From Curtobacterium sp. MMLR14_010 (lineage in GTDB: Bacteria; Actinomycetota; Actinomycetes; Actinomycetales; Microbacteriaceae): a stretch of 64,000 nucleotides of DNA. The translations under genes and the position numbers were made by a program. Shown in pieces: positions 34,118-42,391 of this stretch. Positions within the stretch are counted from its first letter, which is position 1, and the number at the start of each line of letters is the position of its first letter. Under the pieces are notes generated by a model that saw only the letters and a list, made by a program, of their open reading frames with translations, was not told the DNA's origin and did not search any database. The stretch is taken from contig NZ_MJGV01000046.1 in the NCBI RefSeq assembly GCF_001865015.1, forward strand, positions 221,761 through 285,760. The letters are read 5' to 3'.

Positions 34118-34687
34118 GTGCAGGAGAACCGACCGAACCTCGCCGACCCCGGGGTCCTCGACGCACTGTCCCACCCCGTGCGGCTCGACGTCCTCGGGTA
34201 CCTCGCCTCCGCCGGGCCGGCAACGGCCTCGCAGTGCGCCCGCGCGGTCGGGGACACCCCGTCGAACTGCAGCTACCACCTCCGGGTCCTCGCTTCCCAC
34301 GGGCTGGTCGAACCGGACCCCTCGGGTGATGGTCGGTCCCGGCCGTGGCGCACGAGCATCACCGGGTTCACCACGGACGACGTCGACCCGGCCGACCTGG
34401 CCGGCCTGGACCGGATGCTGGCCGCCTCGGTCGAGCTCGACCACCACCTGCTGCGTGAGTACCTCCGCGGCCGCGACACGGTACCGCCGGAGTGGCGCGC
34501 GGTGGACCTGCACGCTTCCTACGGCCTCGCCCTCTCGCCTGCCGAGCTCACCGAGGTCGTCGAACGGCTCGACGCGGTCGTCCGGCCGTACATCCAGGCG
34601 ACCCGGACGGACGCGCCCGCCGACGCCGCACACGTGAACCTGTCGCTCAGCGCCTTCCCCCGCTTCGGGTTCGGACCGGACCGGTGA
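34118..34687 (+). CDS. ArsR-like winged-helix transcriptional repressor
   Basis: The protein has 189 residues from the GTG at 34118, which follows GAGGGAG; the longer reading would translate through the operators. The winged helix (about 10-80) reads LDALSHPVRLDVLGYLASAG, then TASQCARAVGDTPSNCSYHLRVL as the recognition region. The C-terminal half probably binds the inducer. It is translationally coupled to the MFS gene (GTGA overlap). The two palindromes just upstream are its likely binding sites. Confidence 0.85.
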   Translation: MQENRPNLADPGVLDALSHPVRLDVLGYLASAGPATASQCARAVGDTPSNCSYHLRVLASHGLVEPDPSGDGRSRPWRTSITGFTTDDVDPADLAGLDRMLAASVELDHHLLREYLRGRDTVPPEWRAVDLHASYGLALSPAELTEVVERLDAVVRPYIQATRTDAPADAAHVNLSLSAFPRFGFGPDR

Positions 34688-35970
34688 CGACGACGTCCAC
34701 CCGTCCCGGCGCCGGGGGCTCAGCAATGGCCGTGCCCGCCTTCCGGCGGCTCTGGCTCGCCGGGCTCGTGTCGGACACCGGCGACTGGTTGATGTTCATC
34801 GCCCTGCCGCTGGTCGTCCTCCAACTCAGCGGCTCCGCCGTCGGGACGTCGTTCGCCTTCCTGCTCGAGCTCGCCCCGCCGGTGCTGCTCGCCCCGGTCG
34901 TCGCGCGGGTCACGGACCGACTGTCGCACAGGCTCGTGATGGTCGTGGCGATGGCCGGGCAGGCGCTGACGCTGCTGCCGTTGCTCCTCGTGCACACGGC
35001 GTCGGACCTACCGGTCGTCTACGCGGTCATCGTGGCGCAGGCATCGTTCGGCGCCTTCTTCCTGCCGGCGAAGAACGCGCTCCTGCCGACGCTCGTCGGA
35101 CTCGAGCGCGCGAACTCGGCGAACGCGCTCGTCGGCCTGAACAACGACCTCGGCCGGATCGTCGGCGGCCCGCTCGGCGGTGTCCTCCTGGCGGTCGGCT
35201 CGTTGAGCGCCGTCGCGCTCATCGACATGGCCTCCTACGTCGTCGCGGCGGCCCTCGTCCTCAGCCTTCCCCGCGAACGCCGGACCGAGCAGAGCGGGCA
35301 TCCGAGCACGCACCCCGGCACGCCGAAGCCCAGCGGCGTCCTCCACGCCCTCGCTGACGGGCCGACGCGGCACCTCGTGATCGTGAACACCGTCGCGTCG
35401 GTCGCACAGGGGCTCTTCCTCGTCCTGTTCGTCTTCTTCGTGACCGACGTGATCCGTGGGGACGCAGCCGACGTCGGCCTCCTCCGCGGTGTGCAGGCGA
35501 TCGGCGCGATCGGCGCCGGGCTCGCCCTCGGCGTCCTCGGGGCGAAGATCGACGCCCTGCGGCTCGCGCTCATCGGCGCGAGCACGTTCACGGTCATCAC
35601 CGTCCTCTGCTGGAACGCATCCTTCGTCACCCACGCCGTGCCGCTCTACGCGCTGCTCTTCGCCACGATCGGGGTGCCCGCGGTCTTCATGGGGGCGGGA
35701 CTGACCAGTCTCCTTCAACAGGCCACGTACGGCGCGCACCGAGGAAGCGCCTTCGCCGCACTCGGCCTCGGCCAGGCGATCGGGCAGGCGATCGGGATCA
35801 CGGCCGCGGGACTCCTGCAAGAACCGCTCGGCACGCTGCCCCTGCTCGAGGTCCAGGCCGGCACCTACGCGCTCACCGCACTGCTGGCGTTCGTCCTGCT
35901 CCCACGACGTTCACGCGGCACGTCCGGCCGGCCCGCACCGTCAGGACCCGCTCCAAGCTCGTCCGGTTGA
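34684..35970 (+). CDS. MFS transporter, likely drug efflux
   Basis: The protein has 428 residues and about 12 membrane helices. The opening FRRLWLAGLVSDTGDWLMFIALPLVVL and the loop RVTDRLSHR are typical of the MFS_3/enterobactin-exporter-like branch. The operon partner is an ArsR-type repressor with strong operators, the usual arrangement for an inducible exporter. The substrate is not predictable. The C-terminal tail is Pro/Ser-rich and likely cytoplasmic. Confidence 0.88.
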   Translation: MTTTSTRPGAGGSAMAVPAFRRLWLAGLVSDTGDWLMFIALPLVVLQLSGSAVGTSFAFLLELAPPVLLAPVVARVTDRLSHRLVMVVAMAGQALTLLPLLLVHTASDLPVVYAVIVAQASFGAFFLPAKNALLPTLVGLERANSANALVGLNNDLGRIVGGPLGGVLLAVGSLSAVALIDMASYVVAAALVLSLPRERRTEQSGHPSTHPGTPKPSGVLHALADGPTRHLVIVNTVASVAQGLFLVLFVFFVTDVIRGDAADVGLLRGVQAIGAIGAGLALGVLGAKIDALRLALIGASTFTVITVLCWNASFVTHAVPLYALLFATIGVPAVFMGAGLTSLLQQATYGAHRGSAFAALGLGQAIGQAIGITAAGLLQEPLGTLPLLEVQAGTYALTALLAFVLLPRRSRGTSGRPAPSGPAPSSSG

Positions 35971-36013
35971 CCATCCTGATGCGAGACAGTGTGTTCGCCG
36001 TTGAATTGAGCTG

Positions 36014-36205
36014 GTGAAGCTGCGGAAGTATCCGCGACCGTTTGCGTGGTTCATCGTGATCGCAGCCAGTCTTCTGCTCGCGCTCGGACTGCTGAACCTC
36101 GTCATCAACACCACCGGACCCGGATCGTGGCTTCTGTTGATCGTGCTCATGCCGTGGCCGCTGTACGCGGGCTTGAGAAGCTTGCGGGAGGGCGACGACC
36201 GATAG
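36014..36205 (+). CDS. Small two-helix membrane protein
   Basis: The protein has 63 residues from a GTG start. Helix one is about residues 11-30, then NTTGPGSW, and helix two about 39-55, ending RSLREGDDR. The pattern (helix, TG-SW turn, helix, basic end) is shared with the gene at 37064. Both end in TAG followed by CGGATCGGCTACCGG. The function is unknown. Confidence 0.6.
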   Translation: MKLRKYPRPFAWFIVIAASLLLALGLLNLVINTTGPGSWLLLIVLMPWPLYAGLRSLREGDDR

Positions 36206-36251
36206 CGGATCGGCTACCGGACTTCGTTTGGTCGCGCCTTCGACTCTGCAG

Positions 36252-36473
36252 TCACTCGGGGTGACCGAAGATGGACAGGAGTGTCCAGCCGATGCCGATC
36301 GTTGCCAGCCTTACAGCAAGCACACGGACGAGTCCCGAGGTCATCGCACTTTGCTGACCGCGGCTGCCCTGCTGGGCATCGACGAAGTACTGCGCGATCG
36401 GCGCCGGACGCACGAACGCGGTGACCGCTACAGCAACGATTGCCGGCCCAGCGATGAGTCCGGGGATCCGCAT
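36252..36473 (-). CDS. Small membrane protein
   Basis: The protein has 73 residues. It starts MRIPGLIAGPAIVAVAVTAF, with a first helix at 5-20 and a second helix near 50-68 (LVRVLAVRLATIGIGWTLLSIF). No family is recognised. It lies among three other tiny membrane-protein genes. The start has no clear ribosome binding site. Confidence 0.5.
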   Translation of the reverse strand: MRIPGLIAGPAIVAVAVTAFVRPAPIAQYFVDAQQGSRGQQSAMTSGLVRVLAVRLATIGIGWTLLSIFGHPE

Positions 36474-36657
36474 GGACTCCAGCCAACCAGGCCGACGTGA
36501 TGGCAGTGAGGCGTAGCAGCTCGCTGTCCGGTCCGAGGGCTAGGGAATGACCAGAACCCCATGTCTAGTAGCCGATCGTCGACCGGACGCGTTGGAAGCT
36601 CCGAAACCACGGCGGTGGAAAGCGGGTCATAGCAAGCTCGCTCGCTAGATTGAGCGG

Positions 36658-36966
36658 ATGGTCCGTGATCGCAGCCCCGACGCGCGCCAGAACCGTAGCT
36701 GGCGACGACGTGAGGTGACCGACCGAGTCGGTGGAGCCCTCCTACTTCCGGCGCAGGGCGGCTGGCTTGCCTTCGCACTAGGACGTGGGGGTGCCTGGTG
36801 GGCGGTATGGGCCGTCGTACTTGGGATTCTCGTAGCCAGCGTCGTTCTCGTCGTCGTGCAGGAACGGCGACGACCACTTCAGGGACGACCAGTGTCGGTG
36901 TCTCCGCTCTTGCTGGTGATGGCATCAGCGATCGTCGGATGGGTCGTCCTGGCCGTGATCCTCTAG
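36658..36966 (+). CDS. Membrane protein of unknown function
   Basis: The protein has 102 residues. A basic N-terminus (about 1-22) is followed by helices near 24-45, 48-66 and 82-102. The ATG is six bases behind TAGATT (36646-36651), the leaderless spacing seen elsewhere here, which supports the start. No family is recognised. The 184 bases upstream (36474-36657) are lower in GC and otherwise featureless. Confidence 0.6.
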   Translation: MVRDRSPDARQNRSWRRREVTDRVGGALLLPAQGGWLAFALGRGGAWWAVWAVVLGILVASVVLVVVQERRRPLQGRPVSVSPLLLVMASAIVGWVVLAVIL

Positions 36967-37063
36967 CGCCCGACCTGCACGTCAGCGGTCGACGAGGGCG
37001 CTCAGTCAGAGCCCTAGTGAAGCGGCCCCGAGCCCTCCTGGACCCCGCCCGGTAGCCGATCCG

Positions 37064-37279
37064 CTACCGAGACCGCCGGAGCAGCCGCAAGTAGATCGTC
37101 ACGCGCCATCCAGCCGAAGCTGCCAGAACGAACATCAGAACGGCAAGCCAAGTCGAACCGGTCGGCGACAGGACTTCGTCGAACCCGACGACCAAGCAGG
37201 CGATGCCCGCGACGAGTGCAGCAACCAGCGCGATGCGAGTACGTCGTCCGGCTCGTCGCTGCGTGTCGCTCATGACCAT
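37064..37279 (-). CDS. Small two-helix membrane protein
   Basis: The protein has 71 residues from ATG 37279, or 69 from ATG 37273 (MSDTQRR). Helices lie at about 16-33 and 43-61 with a SPTGSTW turn between them, then a basic end RLLRRSR. It looks like a diverged relative of the 36014 product. Its stop TAG and the next bases form GGTAGC-N5-GGCTACC, a likely terminator that carries the shared GGATCGGCTACCGG motif. Confidence 0.55.
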   Translation of the reverse strand: MVMSDTQRRAGRRTRIALVAALVAGIACLVVGFDEVLSPTGSTWLAVLMFVLAASAGWRVTIYLRLLRRSR

Positions 37280-37364
37280 GAGCTAACTCGCTCACACCCG
37301 TTGAAGGATCGTCGACTGAGACTGCTTCGCGGGACGACGGCGCCGGCCGTGCCAGGCTGGCCGG

Positions 37365-38171
37365 GTGAGCCTGCTGACCGAAGCCGCACGCGGTGCGTGG
37401 CTCGTCGATCGAGCCGGCCGATGGGCGACCGTCGGCGGTGTCGCTGGCACCGGTTTCGAGGCGTACGCGCGGCTGCTGCACCCGCTCCAGGCGCACCGTA
37501 CAGACCCGGACACGACCGATGAGTGGGGCGTTGCCCGCACCGCTGAATCCAGGCGTTGGCGGTGGGCTGAGGTCGCGCGTCGCAACGGCCGCGTGATGCA
37601 TCCCCTGGTGCAGTGGTTCCGCCTCAGCGACACCGAGCAGACGACGGACTGGCCGGACGGATGGAGGGTTGACCAGCCTGACGACGGGTGGTTCGACCCC
37701 GAGGACCTCGCGGTCCTGACGAAGCACCTGAGCGTCGCGACACGGACGCCCGACGACCTGGTCGTCGGAGCGTGGGAAGGCACCGGAAACCCGCCCTGGG
37801 CCGAGGGCGGCCGGAACGAGCTCGCTCGCTCGCGCATGCAGATGCCGTGGCCCGGTCGGGACATGTGGCTGTTCAGCTCGAGCTCGCGCGAGCTCGCTGA
37901 CCCGACGTGGGCGCAGCGCGCCGTTCCGGGGTGGGAGTGCAGCCGCTGGCAGGAAGGGCCCTACACGTCCCTGATCTGGCCCGAGGACCACGCCTGGGTC
38001 GTCGCGTCGGAGGAGGACTGGGACTCGACGATCGTCGCTGGCTCGCGCGCGCTGGTCGAGAGCATCCTCGCGGACGACCACTTCGAGGCCTTCGAGGTCC
38101 ATGAGGGGGACGACCTGAGCTGGGACGGCGATCTCCTCAACCCCCGCCGACCGCCGCGATCGGAGCACTGA
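37365..38171 (+). CDS. Conserved-looking hypothetical protein
   Basis: The protein has 268 residues from a GTG start, with CAGGCT six bases upstream. It is soluble, Trp-rich (over 15 Trp) and acidic toward the end. Notable strings are GFEAYARLLHPLQAH near residue 30, WFDPEDLAVLTKHL near 110, and WPGRDMWLFSSSS near 175. I recognise it only as the kind of actinobacterial hypothetical protein found beside variable genes; no catalytic motif stands out. Confidence 0.7.
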   Translation: MSLLTEAARGAWLVDRAGRWATVGGVAGTGFEAYARLLHPLQAHRTDPDTTDEWGVARTAESRRWRWAEVARRNGRVMHPLVQWFRLSDTEQTTDWPDGWRVDQPDDGWFDPEDLAVLTKHLSVATRTPDDLVVGAWEGTGNPPWAEGGRNELARSRMQMPWPGRDMWLFSSSSRELADPTWAQRAVPGWECSRWQEGPYTSLIWPEDHAWVVASEEDWDSTIVAGSRALVESILADDHFEAFEVHEGDDLSWDGDLLNPRRPPRSEH

Positions 38172-38247
38172 GTCGACCAGACTCCCCCGCGCGTTGCGTT
38201 CCGTCCGGGGCCACCGGCGCTCCTCGCTGCGGTGGCACTGCCGTGAG

Positions 38248-39135
38248 TCAGCGCTGCGGCAGGCGTCGGCCGTCAGCGTCGAGGTGGTCGCGCCACGACC
38301 GCTTGGCCGTCCAGCCGAGCAGGCGTCGAGCCTTGGCGGTGGAGATGCCCGAGGCGTCGACGCGGTCGAGCTCGCGGAGCGCGACCTGGTCGCCGTGGTG
38401 CTCGCGCAGCGTGGCGGCGAAGTCGTGGCCACCGGCGTTGTCGGCGGCCGCGATGTAGAAGACCTCGTGCCCCGGCAGGTCTGACTCGGCCGCGAGCAGG
38501 AGCGCGTCGGCCAGGTCATCGGCGTCGATGTAGCTGCCGAAGTTCGCGCTGGTGGCCGACGCTTCGCGCACCTGCGGCCCGAGGTTCTCCTCGTAGTTGC
38601 TCTCGTCGTGCACGGTGCTCGGACGGATCGAGATCGCGCGGATGTCGGAGCGTCGCACAGCCGCGTCCATCAGCTGCTCGCCGAACGCCTTCGAGAGCGC
38701 GTACGGGTCCTGAGGATGCAGGGGGTGTTCCTCATCGACCGGTACGTAGTCGGGCAGGAACGGCCGCTCGGGGAAGAAGTTGCCGACGATGCTCTCGCTG
38801 GACACGTTGACGAAGCGGGGCACGCGGAACCGGACTGCCGCCTCCAGCACGTTGAAGGTCGACATCAGGTTGGTCTGGAACACGACGTGCGCCGGGTGAC
38901 CGGTCGGCTGTGGGATGGCCGCGACGTGGACGACGGCGTCGGCACCGGCGACGACCGCGAAGGCGCTGCCAGCATCGGTGAGGTCGGCCAACTGGTAGCG
39001 GCCGGGCACGACCTGTCCCGCGTCGAACACGGGCGGCACGAGATCGACCCCGAGCACGTCATGACCCGCATCGACGAACCGCTTCACCGCGGCTCGGCCG
39101 ACCTTGCCGCGGGATCCGGTGATGACGACCTTCAC
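38248..39135 (-). CDS. NAD-dependent epimerase/dehydratase family protein
   Basis: The protein has 295 residues from the GTG at 39135, preceded by GAAGGAG. The extended-SDR glycine motif is TGSRGKVGRAAV, followed by DLTD, VVHVAAIP, catalytic Ser in NVSSES and the pair YALSK. RPSTVHDESNYEENLGPQV lies in the substrate region. The family acts on nucleotide sugars or uronate; this subgroup often resembles uronate dehydrogenase-like proteins. No sugar operon surrounds it. Confidence 0.85.
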   Translation of the reverse strand: MKVVITGSRGKVGRAAVKRFVDAGHDVLGVDLVPPVFDAGQVVPGRYQLADLTDAGSAFAVVAGADAVVHVAAIPQPTGHPAHVVFQTNLMSTFNVLEAAVRFRVPRFVNVSSESIVGNFFPERPFLPDYVPVDEEHPLHPQDPYALSKAFGEQLMDAAVRRSDIRAISIRPSTVHDESNYEENLGPQVREASATSANFGSYIDADDLADALLLAAESDLPGHEVFYIAAADNAGGHDFAATLREHHGDQVALRELDRVDASGISTAKARRLLGWTAKRSWRDHLDADGRRLPQR

Positions 39136-39362
39136 GGTGCTCCTTCTCGGCCATGCGGTGTCGACGCCAGCCGGAGCGCCGGAGTCGTCCGCGATGGTGA
39201 TGCGCCCGACGCTACGCCACCGTGAAGACGACGGCGCAGCCTGCTGCTCTTCGACAGGGCGTAGTGTCAGGGCCACATCGACCCCGGACCTCGGTCGTTC
39301 CGACCTCACCACCGCCGACCTCACCACCCGGCCTGCTGAGCTGACCGAACGGGGCTCACGCC

Positions 39363-39632
39363 ATGCAGTACCTCATCCACAACACACGGACGTTCCTGAC
39401 GGGCAGCGCGGCGGCCGGCGCGGTGATGCGCTACCGGACCTCGCTGCAGCTCGTGCTGGGCACCGACAGCGTCGACCTGCCGGCGATCGACCTCGACGGC
39501 ACCGCGACCCGGGTGCGGTTGCGCATCAGTCCTCGGACGCGGCTGCGATCGGTCTGGGCCGAGGACGACGAACTCGAGTCGGACGACCGGGTCTTCGTAA
39601 ACGCCCTCCGCGACCGTGCGGCATTGCTCTGA
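39363..39632 (+). CDS. Small hypothetical protein
   Basis: The protein has 89 residues. Beta-rich central strings (RYRTSLQLVL, TRVRLRISPRTRLRSVWAE) sit between a short N-terminus MQYLIHNTRTF and an acidic-basic end. No signal peptide, membrane helix or known motif is seen. Third codon positions are GC-rich as in neighbouring genes, which supports coding. The gene upstream is divergent. Confidence 0.5.
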   Translation: MQYLIHNTRTFLTGSAAAGAVMRYRTSLQLVLGTDSVDLPAIDLDGTATRVRLRISPRTRLRSVWAEDDELESDDRVFVNALRDRAALL

Positions 39633-39641
39633 CGGCCCTGC

Positions 39642-40502
39642 TCACGCCCAGTGTGACGGTCGCTCGAACCCCTCTGGCACCACCGTCGCGGCATCGCCCC
39701 GCGCGCTGTTGACCTGCATCTGCGTCAGGTAGATCGCACCCGACAGGTCCGCCCCGGACAGGTCGGCATCGCGCAGGTCCACGCCGAGCAGGTCGCAGCG
39801 GTGCAGTCGAGCGCCCCGGAGGTCGGCGGCGATGGCGATGCTCCCCCGGAGCGTCAGCCCGCTGAGGTCCCGTCCGCCGAGCCGGGCGCCGAGCAGGTCG
39901 GCACCGGGCTCGAGCGCCGGCTGGGACCGTGACTGCCGAGCGGTGGGGACGTCACGCCGGGCGATGTCGCTCGCGCGGACGAGCAGCGCCCGCGCAGCGT
40001 CGTACTCGGCGTCGACGTCGAGCTCGGTCAACGCCGACGGTGTCCCGTCGCTCAGTACCCGGACGTGTTCGAACGCCGCCACCCAGGGCGCAGGGTCGAC
40101 TCCCCCGCCCGTCATGACCAGGTCGATCGCCTCGTCGAGGTACCACAGCAGCTCGTGCAGCCGGCGGACGACGGGGAACGTCGCGAACATCGCCGTCCGC
40201 GTGGTGTCGTCGTCACGCCACGATCGGCCGGCGAACGTCTGCCGTGACACCTTCTGGCCGGCGCCGAAGCAGTCGAACACGGTGCAGCCCTTGAAGCCCC
40301 GGTCCCGCAGGTGCGGGTGGATGCGGCAGCCGTCCACATTGTCGAGGTTCGTGCAGGGCTCCCCCGCGTCCTTGTCGAACGGGAAGTCCGCGGACTTCGT
40401 GAAGGCCAGGGCGACGCAGCACAGGCCGAAGCAGTTCGCGCAGTCGGCGCCGAGGTCCTCGCGGCGACCGAGTTCGACCCGCGTCCGCCCGGCTCCGGTC
40501 AC
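39642..40502 (-). CDS. Cys-rich domain plus pentapeptide-repeat protein
   Basis: The protein has 286 residues from the GTG at 40502, which overlaps the stop of the dehydrogenase (GTGA). The N-terminal part holds a metal-binding-like cysteine array: CANCFGLCC, then C in EPCTNL, DGCRIHPH, KGCTVFDCFGAG. The middle is helical. The C-terminal 75 residues are pentapeptide repeats of A(D/N)L-type (LRGARLHRCDLLGVDLRDAD, LSGADLSGA), a right-handed beta helix. Its function is unknown. Coupling to an alcohol dehydrogenase is notable. Confidence 0.8.
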   Translation of the reverse strand: MTGAGRTRVELGRREDLGADCANCFGLCCVALAFTKSADFPFDKDAGEPCTNLDNVDGCRIHPHLRDRGFKGCTVFDCFGAGQKVSRQTFAGRSWRDDDTTRTAMFATFPVVRRLHELLWYLDEAIDLVMTGGGVDPAPWVAAFEHVRVLSDGTPSALTELDVDAEYDAARALLVRASDIARRDVPTARQSRSQPALEPGADLLGARLGGRDLSGLTLRGSIAIAADLRGARLHRCDLLGVDLRDADLSGADLSGAIYLTQMQVNSARGDAATVVPEGFERPSHWA

Positions 40503-41533
40503 CCGAACACCGCGACCGTCATGCCCGTGCCGGCAGCGGGCTGGTCCATCGCCACCAGGGCCTCCGGCAGGTCGTCGAACCCGATCGTCCGGCCGATGGT
40601 GGCGTCCGGACGCAGCCGACCAGCCACGACGTCGTCGAGCATGGCGGCGTACTCCCCCACGGCGATGCCGTGACTGCCGAGCAGTTCGAGTTCCTCGCTG
40701 ATCACCCGCCCCATCGGGATGACCGGGGCCGTCTCGTCGCCGAGGAGCAGCCCGACCTGCACGTGCCGCCCACGCGGGCGGAGCGACCCGACCGCGGCGA
40801 GCGAGGTCGCACGGCTGCCGAAGGCGTCGACCGACACGTGCGCTCCCCCGTCGGTGCGGCGGCGGACCTCGGCGACGGCGTCCGGTCCGGACGGGACGGT
40901 CTCCGCGCCGAGCGCCGCTGCCCGCTCGAGCGCGGCGGGCGAGACGTCGACGGCGACGACGTGCGCGCCGGCGGCGACCGCGACGACGATCGTCGACAGC
41001 CCGACACCGCCGCACCCGAACACGGCGACGTGCTCCCCCGCCTGCAGCCGGCCGCGGGCGTGCAGTGCGTGGTAGGCGGTGCCGAACCGGCAGCCGAGCC
41101 CGGCTGCCTCAGCGAACCCGATGCCGTCGGGCAGCGCCACGAGGTTGACGTCGGCCTGCGGCACGACGAGTTCCTCGGCGAACGACCCGGGCAGCGTGAA
41201 GCCCGGCTGCTGCTGGCGCGTGCACACCTGGGTCGCCCCGGCGAGACACTCGGGGCACGCCCCGCAGGCGAAGACGAAGGGCGCGGTGACCCGGTCCCCG
41301 ACCCGGTGGTGCGCCACGTCGGAGCCGGCCTCGACGACCACGCCGGCGAACTCGTGTCCGGGGACGTGCGGGAGCGTCACGGAGTCGTCGTGACCACGCC
41401 AGGCGTGCCAGTCGCTCCGGCAGACACCGGTGGCGGCGACGCGCACCACCACGCCGTGCGGCGGGCACACGGGCCGTTCGACGTCGACGATCTGCGGGGT
41501 GTCCCCGAACTCCCGGTACATGACTGCGCGCAT
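40499..41533 (-). CDS. Zinc-dependent alcohol dehydrogenase
   Basis: The protein has 344 residues. Catalytic zinc ligands are CRSDWH, GHEFAG and Cys in GLGCRFGTAYHAL. The structural zinc site is CGACPECLAGATQVC. The cofactor motif is VFGCGGVGLSTIVVAVA. It oxidises an alcohol with NAD(P) and resembles broad-range actinobacterial ADHs. It is divergent from copC across a 121-base region with four 16-base repeats. CAGGAT lies six bases before the ATG. Confidence 0.9.
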   Translation of the reverse strand: MRAVMYREFGDTPQIVDVERPVCPPHGVVVRVAATGVCRSDWHAWRGHDDSVTLPHVPGHEFAGVVVEAGSDVAHHRVGDRVTAPFVFACGACPECLAGATQVCTRQQQPGFTLPGSFAEELVVPQADVNLVALPDGIGFAEAAGLGCRFGTAYHALHARGRLQAGEHVAVFGCGGVGLSTIVVAVAAGAHVVAVDVSPAALERAAALGAETVPSGPDAVAEVRRRTDGGAHVSVDAFGSRATSLAAVGSLRPRGRHVQVGLLLGDETAPVIPMGRVISEELELLGSHGIAVGEYAAMLDDVVAGRLRPDATIGRTIGFDDLPEALVAMDQPAAGTGMTVAVFG

Positions 41534-41573
41534 CCGGACATCCTGCCAGCAGGCGGACCTCCACGAGACGACG

Positions 41574-41637
41574 GACCGGTCAGACGACCGCCCGGTCAGA
41601 CGACCGACCCGTCAGACGACCGCCCGGTCAGACGACC
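41574..41637. repeat. Four perfect-period 16-base repeats in the adh-copC promoter region
   Basis: Units start at 41574, 41590, 41606 and 41622. Each contains GTCAGACGACC, with small changes in the first five bases. The array ends six bases before the TAGGAT box of copC. It could be a set of regulator sites, since direct repeats at fixed spacing resemble operator arrays, or a slippage-prone microsatellite. Confidence 0.9.
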
Positions 41638-41654
41638 TCTCGTAGGATCGGCGG

Positions 41655-42284
41655 ATGTCCTCCACCGCGACCCGTCGCAGCGCCCGGATGTCCCTCGTCG
41701 CGATCGTCGTCGCCCTGACGGGTCTCGTCGGCCTGGCCTCGGCCGCACCGGCGCAGGCGCACTCGGCCCTCGAGTCGAGCGACCCGGCCGACGGGCAGAC
41801 GATCACGACACCGCTCGACCGTGTCGGCCTGACGTTCTCCGAGGCGCCGCTCACCGGGCTCGACGCCGGCCTCCGCATCGAGGTCCGCGACGCCGCCGGC
41901 ACCGACCGGGCAACGGGTGACGTCACCGTCGACGGCACGACGATGTCCCGCACCGTCGACCTGGAGGACGGCGCCTACACGGTCCTGTGGCGCTACGTCT
42001 CCCCCGACGGTCACCCGATCACCGGCGAGCTCGGCTTCACGGTGGCACTCCCCGCCCCGACGCAGGACCCGTCCGCCTCGGCGACGCCGACCACGCCCAC
42101 CGACCAACCCACCGAGACCACCGCGACCGTCGAGGCGACCCGGTCCGCCACGCCGGCAGCTGGTGACGCCGGTTCCGGAGCCGGCGGTGCCGCCCTCTGG
42201 CTCGGCGGAGGCGCAGTCCTCGTCGCCGGCCTGGTCGCGGTCCTCGCCGTGGCCCGCCGCCGCCGCGTCCCGTACGGGGACTGA
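41655..42284 (+). CDS. CopC-domain copper-binding protein
   Basis: The protein has 209 residues. A signal peptide ends in AAPAQA, leaving His as the mature first residue (HSALESSDPADG), the usual copper ligand. The CopC domain runs to GHPITGELGFTVAL, followed by a Thr/Pro/Ser linker and one C-terminal membrane helix with RRRR. It binds copper at the cell surface. No copD is adjacent. It is probably leaderless: TAGGAT at 41643-41648, ATG six bases later. Confidence 0.9.
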   Translation: MSSTATRRSARMSLVAIVVALTGLVGLASAAPAQAHSALESSDPADGQTITTPLDRVGLTFSEAPLTGLDAGLRIEVRDAAGTDRATGDVTVDGTTMSRTVDLEDGAYTVLWRYVSPDGHPITGELGFTVALPAPTQDPSASATPTTPTDQPTETTATVEATRSATPAAGDAGSGAGGAALWLGGGAVLVAGLVAVLAVARRRRVPYGD

Positions 42285-42295
42285 CGCACCCACAT

Positions 42296-42343
42296 GACGG
42301 ACGGGAGGCTCCCTGCCAGCTGGCAGGGAGCCTCCCGTCCGTC
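42296..42343. terminator. Perfect 48-base palindrome between copC and an SDR gene
   Basis: All 24 base pairs from 42296 to 42343 match around the centre at 42319/42320. It starts 12 bases after the copC stop and lies 49 bases from the stop of the convergent SDR. It contains GGACGGGAGGCTC and its complement, so it belongs to the dispersed repeat family of this genome and acts most likely as a two-way terminator. Confidence 0.85.
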
Positions 42344-42391
42344 ACGGGGTCGCGTGGGAGCGGGACCCGCTCGCCGTGGCGACCATCGGCG

